The translations under genes were made by a program, and so were the position numbers. From positions 1-14,467 of the forward strand of contig CAAFRM010000039.1 in NCBI GenBank assembly GCA_900765465.1: DNA of 14,467 nt, given 5' to 3'. The notes beneath the pieces are model-generated. The model worked only from the letters and a program-made list of their open reading frames with translations, had not been told where the DNA came from and searched no databases. Positions 6,074 through 12,918 of this stretch are shown piece by piece. This DNA is from an uncultured Prevotella sp. Lineage in GTDB: Bacteria; Bacteroidota; Bacteroidia; Bacteroidales; Bacteroidaceae. Numbering within the stretch: the first letter of the stretch is position 1; each line of letters starts with the position of its first letter.

Positions 6074-7438
6074 GTGGACTACAAGAATATGAAATTCCGA
6101 ATGTGGAATGGCTGCGACAGAGGTCTATGCTGCAAGGCTGTGGGACGACAGGACAAACAGCTCAACACATACGACTGGCTTGCCGATGTGCCAGGAAACG
6201 CAGAAAGCACCGACCTCGTGGAGGTGCAATTCAAGAATACCCGAAAAGGATATTATCACAATGTGAACAACCTAGACCTGAGAAAGGGCGACCTCGTGGC
6301 TGTGGAGGCTAACCCGGGCCACGACATCGGTGTGGTTACACTCACCGGACGACTCGTGAAACTGCAGATCAAGAAAGCCAACCTCAAGTCGCAGGATGAC
6401 ATCAAGCGCATCTACCGCATCGCCAAGCAGGTGGACCTTGACAAGTGGAAGGAGGCCAAGAGCCGCGAACACGCCACCATGATCCAGAGCCGCCAGATAG
6501 CCAAAGACCTGGGCTTGAAGATGAAGATTGGCGACGTGGAGTACCAGGGCGACGGCAACAAGGCGATATTCTACTATATCGCCGACGAACGTGTGGATTT
6601 CCGCCAGCTCATCAAGGTACTTGCCGAGGCTTTCCATGTACGCATCGAGATGAAGCAGATTGGTGCACGCCAGGAAGCAGGCAGAATCGGCGGAACCGGT
6701 CCTTGCGGAAGAGAGCTCTGCTGCGCCACCTGGATGAAGAACTTCGTAAGCGTAAGCACCAATGCTGCACGCTATCAGGACATCTCGCTCAACCCACAGA
6801 AACTGGCGGGTATGTGCGCCAAACTGAAGTGCTGTCTTAACTACGAGGTAGACAACTACGTGGAGGCAAGCCGCAAGATGCCACCTAAGGATGCCGTGCT
6901 CGAAACAGCCGATGGTCAGTTCTACCAGTTCAAGGTGGATATTCTGGCTGGTCTCATCACCTACTCATCCGACAAGAATCTGGCTTCCAACCTCGAAACC
7001 ATCACAGCCGACCGTGCCAAGGAGATTATCGAGCTGAACAAGAATGGCGAAAAGCCGCTCAGTCTGATGGAGAACGGAAAGGTGAAGGAAAGCTCCAAGC
7101 ATATCGACCTGCTCAATGAGTCAGACCTCAGCCGATTCGACAAGGCGAAGAAAAAGAAGAAAAAGAACAAGAATAACAGTAACAATAATCGCCAGGACAA
7201 GGAAGGCGGAAACAAGCAGGAAAGAGGCGACCGCAGACCAAAGGGCGAGAACCGCCAGCAGCAAAACGGCGGTAATCCACAGAAGAATGGTAATCCAAAT
7301 GGTGGTAACCAGCAAAAGAACGGTAACCAGCAAAAGAACGGTAACCAGCCAAATGGAAACCGCCGCAAAGACAACAGAAACAAAGGTCCTCGACAGAACC
7401 AGAATGGAGGAAAAGAGAAAAATGAAAAGAATGATTAA
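6074..7438 (+). CDS. ricT: PSP1 domain protein, RicT (YaaT)-like
   Basis: This 454-residue cytoplasmic protein carries the PSP1/RicT core. The signatures are GGTGPCGRELCCATWM (206-221; Cys211, 216, 217) and AGMCAKLKCCLNYE (245-258; Cys248, 253, 254). Three further cysteines sit near the N terminus in GCDRGLCC (Cys14, 19, 20). In Bacillus, RicT works with RicA and RicF, binds Fe-S clusters and acts with RNase Y in mRNA maturation. Whether that holds in Bacteroidota is unknown. Residues 357-454 are a disordered Lys/Asn/Gln/Gly-rich basic tail, partly an 18-nt tandem repeat, which might bind RNA. The reading frame has a stop at 6059-6061, so the start is GTG 6074 or ATG 6089. I prefer GTG because MDYKNMKF fits remembered Bacteroidota homologues; this is uncertain. 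Its 3' end overlaps gldH. Confidence 0.88.
   Translation: MDYKNMKFRMWNGCDRGLCCKAVGRQDKQLNTYDWLADVPGNAESTDLVEVQFKNTRKGYYHNVNNLDLRKGDLVAVEANPGHDIGVVTLTGRLVKLQIKKANLKSQDDIKRIYRIAKQVDLDKWKEAKSREHATMIQSRQIAKDLGLKMKIGDVEYQGDGNKAIFYYIADERVDFRQLIKVLAEAFHVRIEMKQIGARQEAGRIGGTGPCGRELCCATWMKNFVSVSTNAARYQDISLNPQKLAGMCAKLKCCLNYEVDNYVEASRKMPPKDAVLETADGQFYQFKVDILAGLITYSSDKNLASNLETITADRAKEIIELNKNGEKPLSLMENGKVKESSKHIDLLNESDLSRFDKAKKKKKKNKNNSNNNRQDKEGGNKQERGDRRPKGENRQQQNGGNPQKNGNPNGGNQQKNGNQQKNGNQPNGNRRKDNRNKGPRQNQNGGKEKNEKND
7271..7348 (+). repeat. 18-nt in-frame tandem repeat in the ricT tail
   Basis: Two identical 18-nt copies of GGTAACCAGCAAAAGAAC (7304-7321, 7322-7339) are followed by a half copy (7340-7348). 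They are preceded by diverged copies at 7271-7288 and 7289-7303. The period is a multiple of three, so copy-number change keeps frame and alters only the number of GNQQKN repeats in the protein tail. Confidence 0.85.
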
Positions 7439-7904
7439 TTTCATTTTCCTGATGGTGGCAGCCTTCGTGCTTGCCTCCTGTTTCCAGCGAACGGTGTATG
7501 ACGAATACGCCCATACACCTATCGCCGGATGGGAGAAGAACGACACCCTCTCGTTCGATATTCCTCCCATCCTTACCACAGGATACTATCAGGAAAGCCT
7601 GGGTTTGAGAATCACAGGAGCCTATCCCTTCACAGGATTAACACTCATCGTGGACCAGACCATCTATCCAGCTAACAAGCAGGAAGACCGCATAGAAAAA
7701 GCCGATACCGTGCTCTGCCAATTCATTGGAAAAGACGGTTCCAGCTCAAGACAGGGAATCAGCTATTATCAATACAACTTCCCCATCAATATGTATAAGA
7801 TGAACCAAGGCGACTCCATCCACATCACCATACGCCACGACATGAAGCGAGAAATCCTTCCCGGCGTCAGCGATATCGGAGTAAAAGTTGAATTGGCAAA
7901 ATAA
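7422..7904 (+). CDS. gldH: GldH-family lipoprotein
   Basis: This 160-residue lipoprotein has the signal MKRMINFIFLMVAAFVLASC, with lipobox LASC and lipidated Cys20. The mature part begins FQRTVYDEYAHTPIAGWEK (21-39), then NDTLSFDIPP, which is the recognisable N-terminal pattern of GldH. Beta-rich sequence follows, and the total length is normal for the family. In Flavobacterium johnsoniae GldH is needed for gliding and the linked type IX secretion phenotype. The family also occurs in Bacteroidota that do not glide, and its role there is unclear. The ATG at 7422 overlaps the ricT stop by 17 nt and has GGAGG at 7406-7410, an unusually good Shine-Dalgarno for this phylum. ATG 7431 is an alternative. 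The reading frame extends far upstream inside ricT, but that part is a shadow. Confidence 0.88.
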   Translation: MKRMINFIFLMVAAFVLASCFQRTVYDEYAHTPIAGWEKNDTLSFDIPPILTTGYYQESLGLRITGAYPFTGLTLIVDQTIYPANKQEDRIEKADTVLCQFIGKDGSSSRQGISYYQYNFPINMYKMNQGDSIHITIRHDMKREILPGVSDIGVKVELAK

Positions 7905-7914
7905 AAAACATAAT

Positions 7915-7954
7915 AAAGGGCAAAAGCATCTCAAAACAATGCTTTTGCCCTTTT
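7915..7954. terminator. Perfect 15-bp hairpin terminator between convergent gldH and rodA
   Basis: AAAGGGCAAAAGCAT (7915-7929) pairs without mismatch with ATGCTTTTGCCCTTT (7939-7953) around a 9-nt loop. On the plus strand the tail is TTTTATTATATTT. On the minus strand it is TTTATTATG followed by a T run. It therefore probably ends both the metF-gldH operon and the elongation cluster coming from the right. Confidence 0.92.
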
Positions 7955-8003
7955 ATTATATTTATATTGTACAAGATATATGCATTATCCATTATTCCTT
8001 ATC

Positions 8004-9470
8004 TCAGCTTCTAACCAGATTTCTTCCCGCATCTATTCTCAGGAAAATAAAGAGAAGGATGGTGAAACCCCAAAGCGAACTACCGCCATAACTGAAGAAC
8101 GGTAGCGGAATACCGATTACAGGCGTCAAGCCCAGCACCATTCCCACATTAATAAACAGGTGGAACAGGAACACACTCAACACACAATATCCGTATATTC
8201 GCCCAAACTTAAACGGTTGCCGCTCTGCCAGTTTTATCAGCCTCAATATCAGTAGCAGGAAGAGCAGCAGCACACCAGCCGAACCCAGGAAGCCTTCCTC
8301 CTCTCCCACCGTGCAGAAGATAAAGTCGGTATCCTGCTCTGGCACGAACTTCAGCTTGGTCTGGGTTCCGTTGAGGAATCCCTTGCCCTGCAAACCGCCC
8401 GAACCGATGGCTATCTCACTCTGGTGCACATTATATCCGGCACCAGCCAAATCCTCATCCAATCCCAGAAGCACATTGATACGCACTCGCTGGTGAGGCT
8501 CCATCACGTTGTTCAGCACGTAGTCGGCACTGTAGAAGAAGGCAATAGAACCCAACGAGAAGATGGAAATCAGGAAATAATTCCTGAATCTCGTCCTCAA
8601 GCCGTGATATACCAGGAAACCTATCATCAGTGCGCAGAGCAGCAGCTGAATCCATACGATATCGAACGGGATGATGAAGGTGGAGAAAAGCGCCACTATC
8701 AGCGTGATACCCACCGAATATGCCAGAATAATCAGCGCATGCTTCTTGTTGCCCGTATAGGAATTCACCATGCCCGCCGTGAATATCTGCACGAGCAGCA
8801 GCACCGTAAACTTACCCACCGAGGTATAGGTATCCCACATCAGCACATTCTCGTACTTGATGCCCACCACAAAGTAGGCTATCATCGAGACACCCGTAAA
8901 CAGCACGGCTCCCGGCATTCCCTCGCGATAGAGCATCAGGAAGAAGGCGGAATAAACCAGTGCCGAACCCGTTTCTCGCTGTCCCACGATGCAGACCATC
9001 GGCAGCAGGATGATGCCTACCGCCGCCATGAAATGCTTCATGTTGTGGATGTTGAAACCATAGCTCGACATAAACTTCGCCACAGCCAGCGCCGTAGCAA
9101 ACTTACCAAACTCGGCAGGCTGCAGTCGGAGCGGTCCGAGAACCAGCCAGGAATGCGAACCATTGATGCTGTGCGGATTGAATACCGTGGCAAAGAGCAG
9201 CAATATCAGCACGCCATAGATGACATACGAGAAGGTATCGAAAAACCTGTCGTCCATCATCAGGATAACAAAGCCCAAGGCGATGGAAGTGCCAATCCAC
9301 ACAATCTGCATGCCCGAACGGGCACCCAGACTGAAAATATTATTGTCACCATAGGTGTAGCTGGCACCACAGACGCTGATCCAGCCAAAGCTGAGCAGCA
9401 CCAGATAGATGCCGATGGTCCACCAGTCAAGCGAACGGAGTACACCAGCCGGTTGTTTATTATCGCTCAT
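8004..9470 (-). CDS. rodA: Rod-shape peptidoglycan glycosyltransferase RodA (SEDS family)
   Basis: This 488-residue polytopic inner-membrane protein polymerises lipid II into glycan strands during elongation, in complex with PBP2. SEDS signatures are GPLRLQPAEFGKFATAL (112-128), GQRETGSALVY (163-173), GAGYNVHQSEIAIGSGGL (343-360) followed by GKGFLNGTQ and FVPEQDTDFIF (375-385), and GIPLPFFSYGGSS (453-465). The large extracellular loop around 336-385 should contain the catalytic acid. It is longer than E. coli RodA (370). The extra length is mostly a central membrane region (about 205-300). The usual PDLGT-type motif reads RETGS. The start lies 38 bp beyond the mrdA stop, and the gap is filled by a 7-nt tandem array. 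It is the last gene of the leftward cluster, just before the shared terminator. FtsW is the alternative, but the mrdA/mre context favours RodA. Confidence 0.95.
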   Translation of the reverse strand: MSDNKQPAGVLRSLDWWTIGIYLVLLSFGWISVCGASYTYGDNNIFSLGARSGMQIVWIGTSIALGFVILMMDDRFFDTFSYVIYGVLILLLFATVFNPHSINGSHSWLVLGPLRLQPAEFGKFATALAVAKFMSSYGFNIHNMKHFMAAVGIILLPMVCIVGQRETGSALVYSAFFLMLYREGMPGAVLFTGVSMIAYFVVGIKYENVLMWDTYTSVGKFTVLLLVQIFTAGMVNSYTGNKKHALIILAYSVGITLIVALFSTFIIPFDIVWIQLLLCALMIGFLVYHGLRTRFRNYFLISIFSLGSIAFFYSADYVLNNVMEPHQRVRINVLLGLDEDLAGAGYNVHQSEIAIGSGGLQGKGFLNGTQTKLKFVPEQDTDFIFCTVGEEEGFLGSAGVLLLFLLLILRLIKLAERQPFKFGRIYGYCVLSVFLFHLFINVGMVLGLTPVIGIPLPFFSYGGSSLWGFTILLFIFLRIDAGRNLVRS

Positions 9471-9473
9471 AAT

Positions 9474-9511
9474 CTATAAACTATCAACTATAAACTATTA
9501 ACTGAAAACTA
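9474..9511. repeat. Heptanucleotide tandem array at the mrdA-rodA junction
   Basis: On the minus strand there are five consecutive 7-nt units of the form TAGTTTA (TAGTTTT, CAGTTAA, TAGTTTA, TAGTTGA, TAGTTTA; plus-strand 9477-9511), then a partial TAG (9474-9476). The first TAG is the mrdA stop codon (9509-9511) and the array ends 3 nt before the rodA ATG. It therefore makes up essentially the whole rodA translation-initiation region and contains stop-like TAG triplets in all frames. Confidence 0.85.
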
Positions 9512-11359
9512 TCTGCTAGAAGAGCCATAGGCGATTCTGCGAGCCTGCATCTGTGCTGCCTGACTTTCTGAAGCCGGCGACAGCTTTCCTTTCAGATACT
9601 GCTCCATCATCAAGCCTCCGATAGGCACACCATAGTCGGCACCCCAACCACCATTCTCCACATACACGGCGATGGCAATCTTAGGGTTGTTCATCGGAGC
9701 AAAGCCCATGAACACAGAGTGGTCGTGGCCACGGTTCTGAGCCGTACCCGTCTTGCCGCATGCCTCGAAGTCGTAGCGTGAAAGCATCTTGCAGGTTCCC
9801 CTCAGTGCCGAACTTCTCATACCAGCCACCACATAGTTGTAGGCACGCTTTGATGCCTTGGTATAATGTCGGCGGGTATAGAGCGTATCCAGTGGCTCGC
9901 CCTGCACCTTGCGCACTACGTGAGGCACATAGTAATAGCCTCGGTTGGCGATGGTAGCACCTAGGTTGGCTATCTGCAAAGGCGTCAGGTTCACCTCACC
10001 CTGACCGATGGAAATACTGATCACGGTCAGTCCGTTCCAGGAACCCTTGTAGGCCTTGTCATAGAACTGTGCATTAGGAATCAGTCCTCGTTTCTCGCCC
10101 GGCAGGTCGATGCCCAGCTTGTAGCCGAATCCCATGCTCACCATATAGTCTTTCCAAACGGTCATCGCCTTCTGCACAGAACCATACTTGCTCTTGCTTC
10201 CAAGCATATAGTAGAGTCCCCAACAGAAATAACCGTTGCACGAAGTACTGATGGCATCCACCAGAGCGATTGGCGACGGGTGACCGTGGCAACCTACGTG
10301 CAATCCCTTGTAAGAGAATCCGTGATTACATGGGAAGGCTGTGCCCGGAGTGATGATACCCTCGGTGAGATAAGTCAGCGCCTGGGTAGTCTTGAACGTA
10401 GAACCCGGAGGATACTGTCCCATGATGCTTCGGTTGAGCAGAGGCTTCCATGGGTTCTGCGAGAGCCATCGGTGCATCTTACCACGGTTCTTGCCCACCA
10501 GCTTACGAGGGTCGTAAGATGGAGAGGAAACCATTGCCAGCACCGAACCGTCTCTAGGGTCGATGGCAACGATACTGCCTATCTTTCCCTGCAGCAGACG
10601 CTCACCCAGAGCCTGCAGGTTCACGTCGATACCCAGCGTCAGGTCTTTTCCTGCTACAGGTCGCTGGTCGAGTTTTCCGTTCTGATAGCTTCCCTGTATT
10701 CTTCCGCGCGCATCACGGAGCAGAATCTTCACACCCTTTACGCCTCGAAGTTCCTTTTCGTAATGTTTCTCAATACCCAGCTTTCCGATGTAGTCGCCCG
10801 GCTGGTAGTAGTCATCTTCCTCGATGTCGCTTTCCGAAACCTCGCCCACATCGCCCAATACATGAGCGGCATACGGATAGGTATATTCTCGCACGCTTCG
10901 TTTCTGCACATAGAAGCCCGGGAATCGGAACATCTTCTCCTGGAACACGCTGAAGTCCTTGTCAGACAACTGCGTCATGAAAAGCTGCTGCGTATATCGG
11001 GAATATCCCGGATTCTTACTGCGGTCCTTGATATCCTCCATTCGCTTCTCGAAAGCCTCCTTGGTAATACCCAGGGAATTGCAGAAGTCGAGGGTGTCGA
11101 GTCGTCCCTCCTGCTCCTTCATCACCACCATCAGGTCGTAAGAAGGCTGGTTATACACCATCAGCTTTCCGTTTCTATCGTAGATGGCACCACGCGAAGG
11201 GAACTCTATCTGCTTCAGGAAGGCGTTACTGTCGGCATTCTTCTTGTAATCCTCGCTCATAATCTGGAGCGTGAAGAGCCTGATGATGTAGACTATCACG
11301 ATAACTATCGCCACACCACCAATCACATAACTGCGCTTCTCAAGATTGTAATCTACCAT
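9509..11359 (-). CDS. mrdA: Penicillin-binding protein 2, elongation transpeptidase
   Basis: This 616-residue class B PBP crosslinks new lateral-wall peptidoglycan. It has a short cytoplasmic N terminus, one membrane anchor (about 11-33), a PBP-dimer/pedestal domain (about 50-225, with PSRGAIYDRNG at 54-64) and a transpeptidase domain (about 258-590). Catalytic motifs are S320-T-F-K323 in GQYPPGSTFK, S373-C-N375 and K536-T-G538 in ACGKTGTAQN. Length is close to E. coli PBP2 (633). A Cys/His-rich patch (Cys344, His346, Cys357, His359, His361) lies between SxxK and SxN; metal binding has been described for E. coli PBP2, so a metal site is possible here. The gene lies 69 bp downstream of mreD and directly upstream of its partner rodA. 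It should be a beta-lactam target. Confidence 0.96.
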   Translation of the reverse strand: MVDYNLEKRSYVIGGVAIVIVIVYIIRLFTLQIMSEDYKKNADSNAFLKQIEFPSRGAIYDRNGKLMVYNQPSYDLMVVMKEQEGRLDTLDFCNSLGITKEAFEKRMEDIKDRSKNPGYSRYTQQLFMTQLSDKDFSVFQEKMFRFPGFYVQKRSVREYTYPYAAHVLGDVGEVSESDIEEDDYYQPGDYIGKLGIEKHYEKELRGVKGVKILLRDARGRIQGSYQNGKLDQRPVAGKDLTLGIDVNLQALGERLLQGKIGSIVAIDPRDGSVLAMVSSPSYDPRKLVGKNRGKMHRWLSQNPWKPLLNRSIMGQYPPGSTFKTTQALTYLTEGIITPGTAFPCNHGFSYKGLHVGCHGHPSPIALVDAISTSCNGYFCWGLYYMLGSKSKYGSVQKAMTVWKDYMVSMGFGYKLGIDLPGEKRGLIPNAQFYDKAYKGSWNGLTVISISIGQGEVNLTPLQIANLGATIANRGYYYVPHVVRKVQGEPLDTLYTRRHYTKASKRAYNYVVAGMRSSALRGTCKMLSRYDFEACGKTGTAQNRGHDHSVFMGFAPMNNPKIAIAVYVENGGWGADYGVPIGGLMMEQYLKGKLSPASESQAAQMQARRIAYGSSSR

Positions 11360-11428
11360 ACCTTATTATATATATAAGTATCAATGGACATGAATGTTCT
11401 TCTTCTTTTTCCTTCAGGGTAAAAATCC

Positions 11429-11929
11429 CTACGACTTTCTGAAACTCTCCAGCGCCATGATCAGCACCATGGTGATGGCACTGCTGCCGACAATGCAGAG
11501 CAGCCACTGCATCCAGTTGAAGAAATTGAAAGTCTCTATCGTAAAGAACAACAGATTATAAACGAGTACTATAATCAACGTGTAGAGCACGTACGAACCC
11601 ACACCGATGGTTCGCATCGATGGTTCCAGGTCTTCAGCACTGTCTCTAGGCACGAAGAGTTCAAAAAGATAAGGTTGCAGCAGTCCGATGGCTGTCATCG
11701 ATGCCGCCGCAACACCCGGCGTGTTGGCAAACACGTCGATGCAAAGTCCCAGCATGAAGCTCCAGAGCATCACCGACCAGCGTGGGTGGTTTCTGCGGAA
11801 ATGGAGCACCATGATGATATACAGCAAGGGGGTGGCGCAATTGAACAGATGGATATGGTTGAACACCAGTCCCTGCACCAGCACGAGCACCACGAAGATG
11901 CCGAGTCGTTTTAAAATATCTATACTCAT
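11429..11929 (-). CDS. mreD: Rod shape-determining protein MreD
   Basis: This 166-residue membrane protein should span the inner membrane about five or six times (hydrophobic segments near 9-28, 34-43, 52-68, 73-92, 110-131 and 139-160). The conserved MreD patch is GLCIDVFANTPGVAAASM (61-78). Acting with MreC, it links MreB filaments to periplasmic wall synthesis. It follows mreC after 28 bp and precedes mrdA by 69 bp. The small hairpin AGGG (11416-11419)/CCCT (11427-11430), close to its stop codon, is too short to call a terminator. Sequence conservation in MreD is low in general, so the assignment rests on hydrophobicity, length, this patch and position in the cluster. Confidence 0.92.
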   Translation of the reverse strand: MSIDILKRLGIFVVLVLVQGLVFNHIHLFNCATPLLYIIMVLHFRRNHPRWSVMLWSFMLGLCIDVFANTPGVAAASMTAIGLLQPYLFELFVPRDSAEDLEPSMRTIGVGSYVLYTLIIVLVYNLLFFTIETFNFFNWMQWLLCIVGSSAITMVLIMALESFRKS

Positions 11930-11957
11930 TGCTTCTGATATCTCCTCTTACTTTACT

Positions 11958-12836
11958 TTAGTTTTTACTGCCCGTATTGCCATCGGGCTTGATGCTGTCT
12001 TGCGCAGCACGCATAATCTCTATTCTCTCTTTCATCAGTGTGTCGTCGATGACGCATACGTCACGCAGGTTGCCGAAATCTGTTGAGAGTCGCAACTGTA
12101 CGCGGTAAGACAGGCCGTCGGCGGAATTGAACACATGCAGTATCTTGCCCACTCTAACACCTGGAGGGAACACAGCCGAGTAACCGCTGGTCACCACATA
12201 GTCGCCCAGCTTGAAATGGGCATGTCGTGGCACTTCTTCCAGATAAGCCAGCTCCGATACGCCGCCCTTCCATCTCAGATAGCCGAAGTAGCCTCTGCCC
12301 TGGATGGTACAGCTGATGTTCGACTTCACATTGAGCACCGGTATCACGATGCTGTAATGCTCGGCCACCAGATATACGATGCCCACCACGCCGGTGCCGC
12401 TGATTACACCCATATCCTTATGGATGCCGTCGGCGCTACCCTTGTCGATGGTCATCAGGTTGTCGGGCTTATCCAGACTGTTGGCAACCACCTTGGCAGG
12501 AATGAGTCTGTAGTTCTTGAGCAGGGCAAACTGGTCGCGGTGATAGATGGCACTATCCTTGGTCACGGCATAGAGACTGTCGGAAAGATGCTGCACCTGC
12601 TGCTCCAGATAGGCATTACGCTGCGTGAGTTCCTGGTTCACCTTGGTCAGCGAGAAGAAGGTTTCCACATTGGCATTCCACTCATAAATCTTTCCCGTCA
12701 CGGCATTGGCAGTGGAAAACCACGCACTGCCCTGATAGCTGTTATACTGAAACAGGAACACCATGCTCACCACTTCGAGAATCACGAAGACAAACCAATG
12801 GTTGTATTTCTGCAAAAACTCTAAAAGGTTGTGCAT
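11958..12836 (-). CDS. mreC: Rod shape-determining protein MreC
   Basis: This 292-residue bitopic protein has a short cytoplasmic N terminus, one membrane helix (about 13-30), a coiled coil (about 58-95, FFSLTKVNQELTQRNAYLEQ and after) and a periplasmic double beta-barrel domain (about 108-266). Typical MreC sequences are MTIDKGSADGIHKDMGVI (128-145), VVGIVYLV (150-157), LGDYVVTSG (210-218) and FPPGVRVGKI (223-232). MreC bridges MreB filaments to PBP2 and activates it. The C-terminal tail after 270 looks disordered. It lies downstream of mreB across an 82-bp gap that contains a structured hairpin, and 28 bp upstream of mreD. Confidence 0.95.
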   Translation of the reverse strand: MHNLLEFLQKYNHWFVFVILEVVSMVFLFQYNSYQGSAWFSTANAVTGKIYEWNANVETFFSLTKVNQELTQRNAYLEQQVQHLSDSLYAVTKDSAIYHRDQFALLKNYRLIPAKVVANSLDKPDNLMTIDKGSADGIHKDMGVISGTGVVGIVYLVAEHYSIVIPVLNVKSNISCTIQGRGYFGYLRWKGGVSELAYLEEVPRHAHFKLGDYVVTSGYSAVFPPGVRVGKILHVFNSADGLSYRVQLRLSTDFGNLRDVCVIDDTLMKERIEIMRAAQDSIKPDGNTGSKN

Positions 12837-12853
12837 ACTATTATATAAAATTA

Positions 12854-12905
12854 AAGTTTCGCCACTTGGGGGGAATTTAACCTTCCCAACAAAGTCACGA
12901 AACTT
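12854..12905 (-). promoter_or_regulatory. Structured hairpin between mreB and mreC
   Basis: Outer arms AAGTTTCG (12854-12861) and CGAAACTT (12898-12905) enclose an ACTT/AAGT helix (12864-12867 with 12892-12895) and an inner GGGAA/TTCCC stem (12871-12875 with 12883-12887) around a 7-nt loop. In the direction of transcription the hairpin is followed by TAATTTTATATAAT, which is only loosely U-rich. It could be a leaky terminator or an RNA-processing and stability element that lets mreB mRNA exceed mreC mRNA. It is not a classical strong terminator. Confidence 0.6.
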
Positions 12906-12918
12906 ATCTAATAAAATT

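Noticed and set aside
7116..7421. Upstream extension of the gldH reading frame inside ricT
   Set aside because: It is the +1 frame of the low-complexity ricT tail. The lipoprotein signal peptide and GGAGG point to a start at 7422.
8424..9479. Plus-strand ORF (351 aa) opposite rodA
   Set aside because: His/Gln/Arg-rich sequence typical of an antisense shadow; RodA motifs cover the whole opposite strand.
10280..11377. Plus-strand ORF (365 aa) opposite mrdA
   Set aside because: Antisense shadow of PBP2, with no motif, signal or independent promoter seen.
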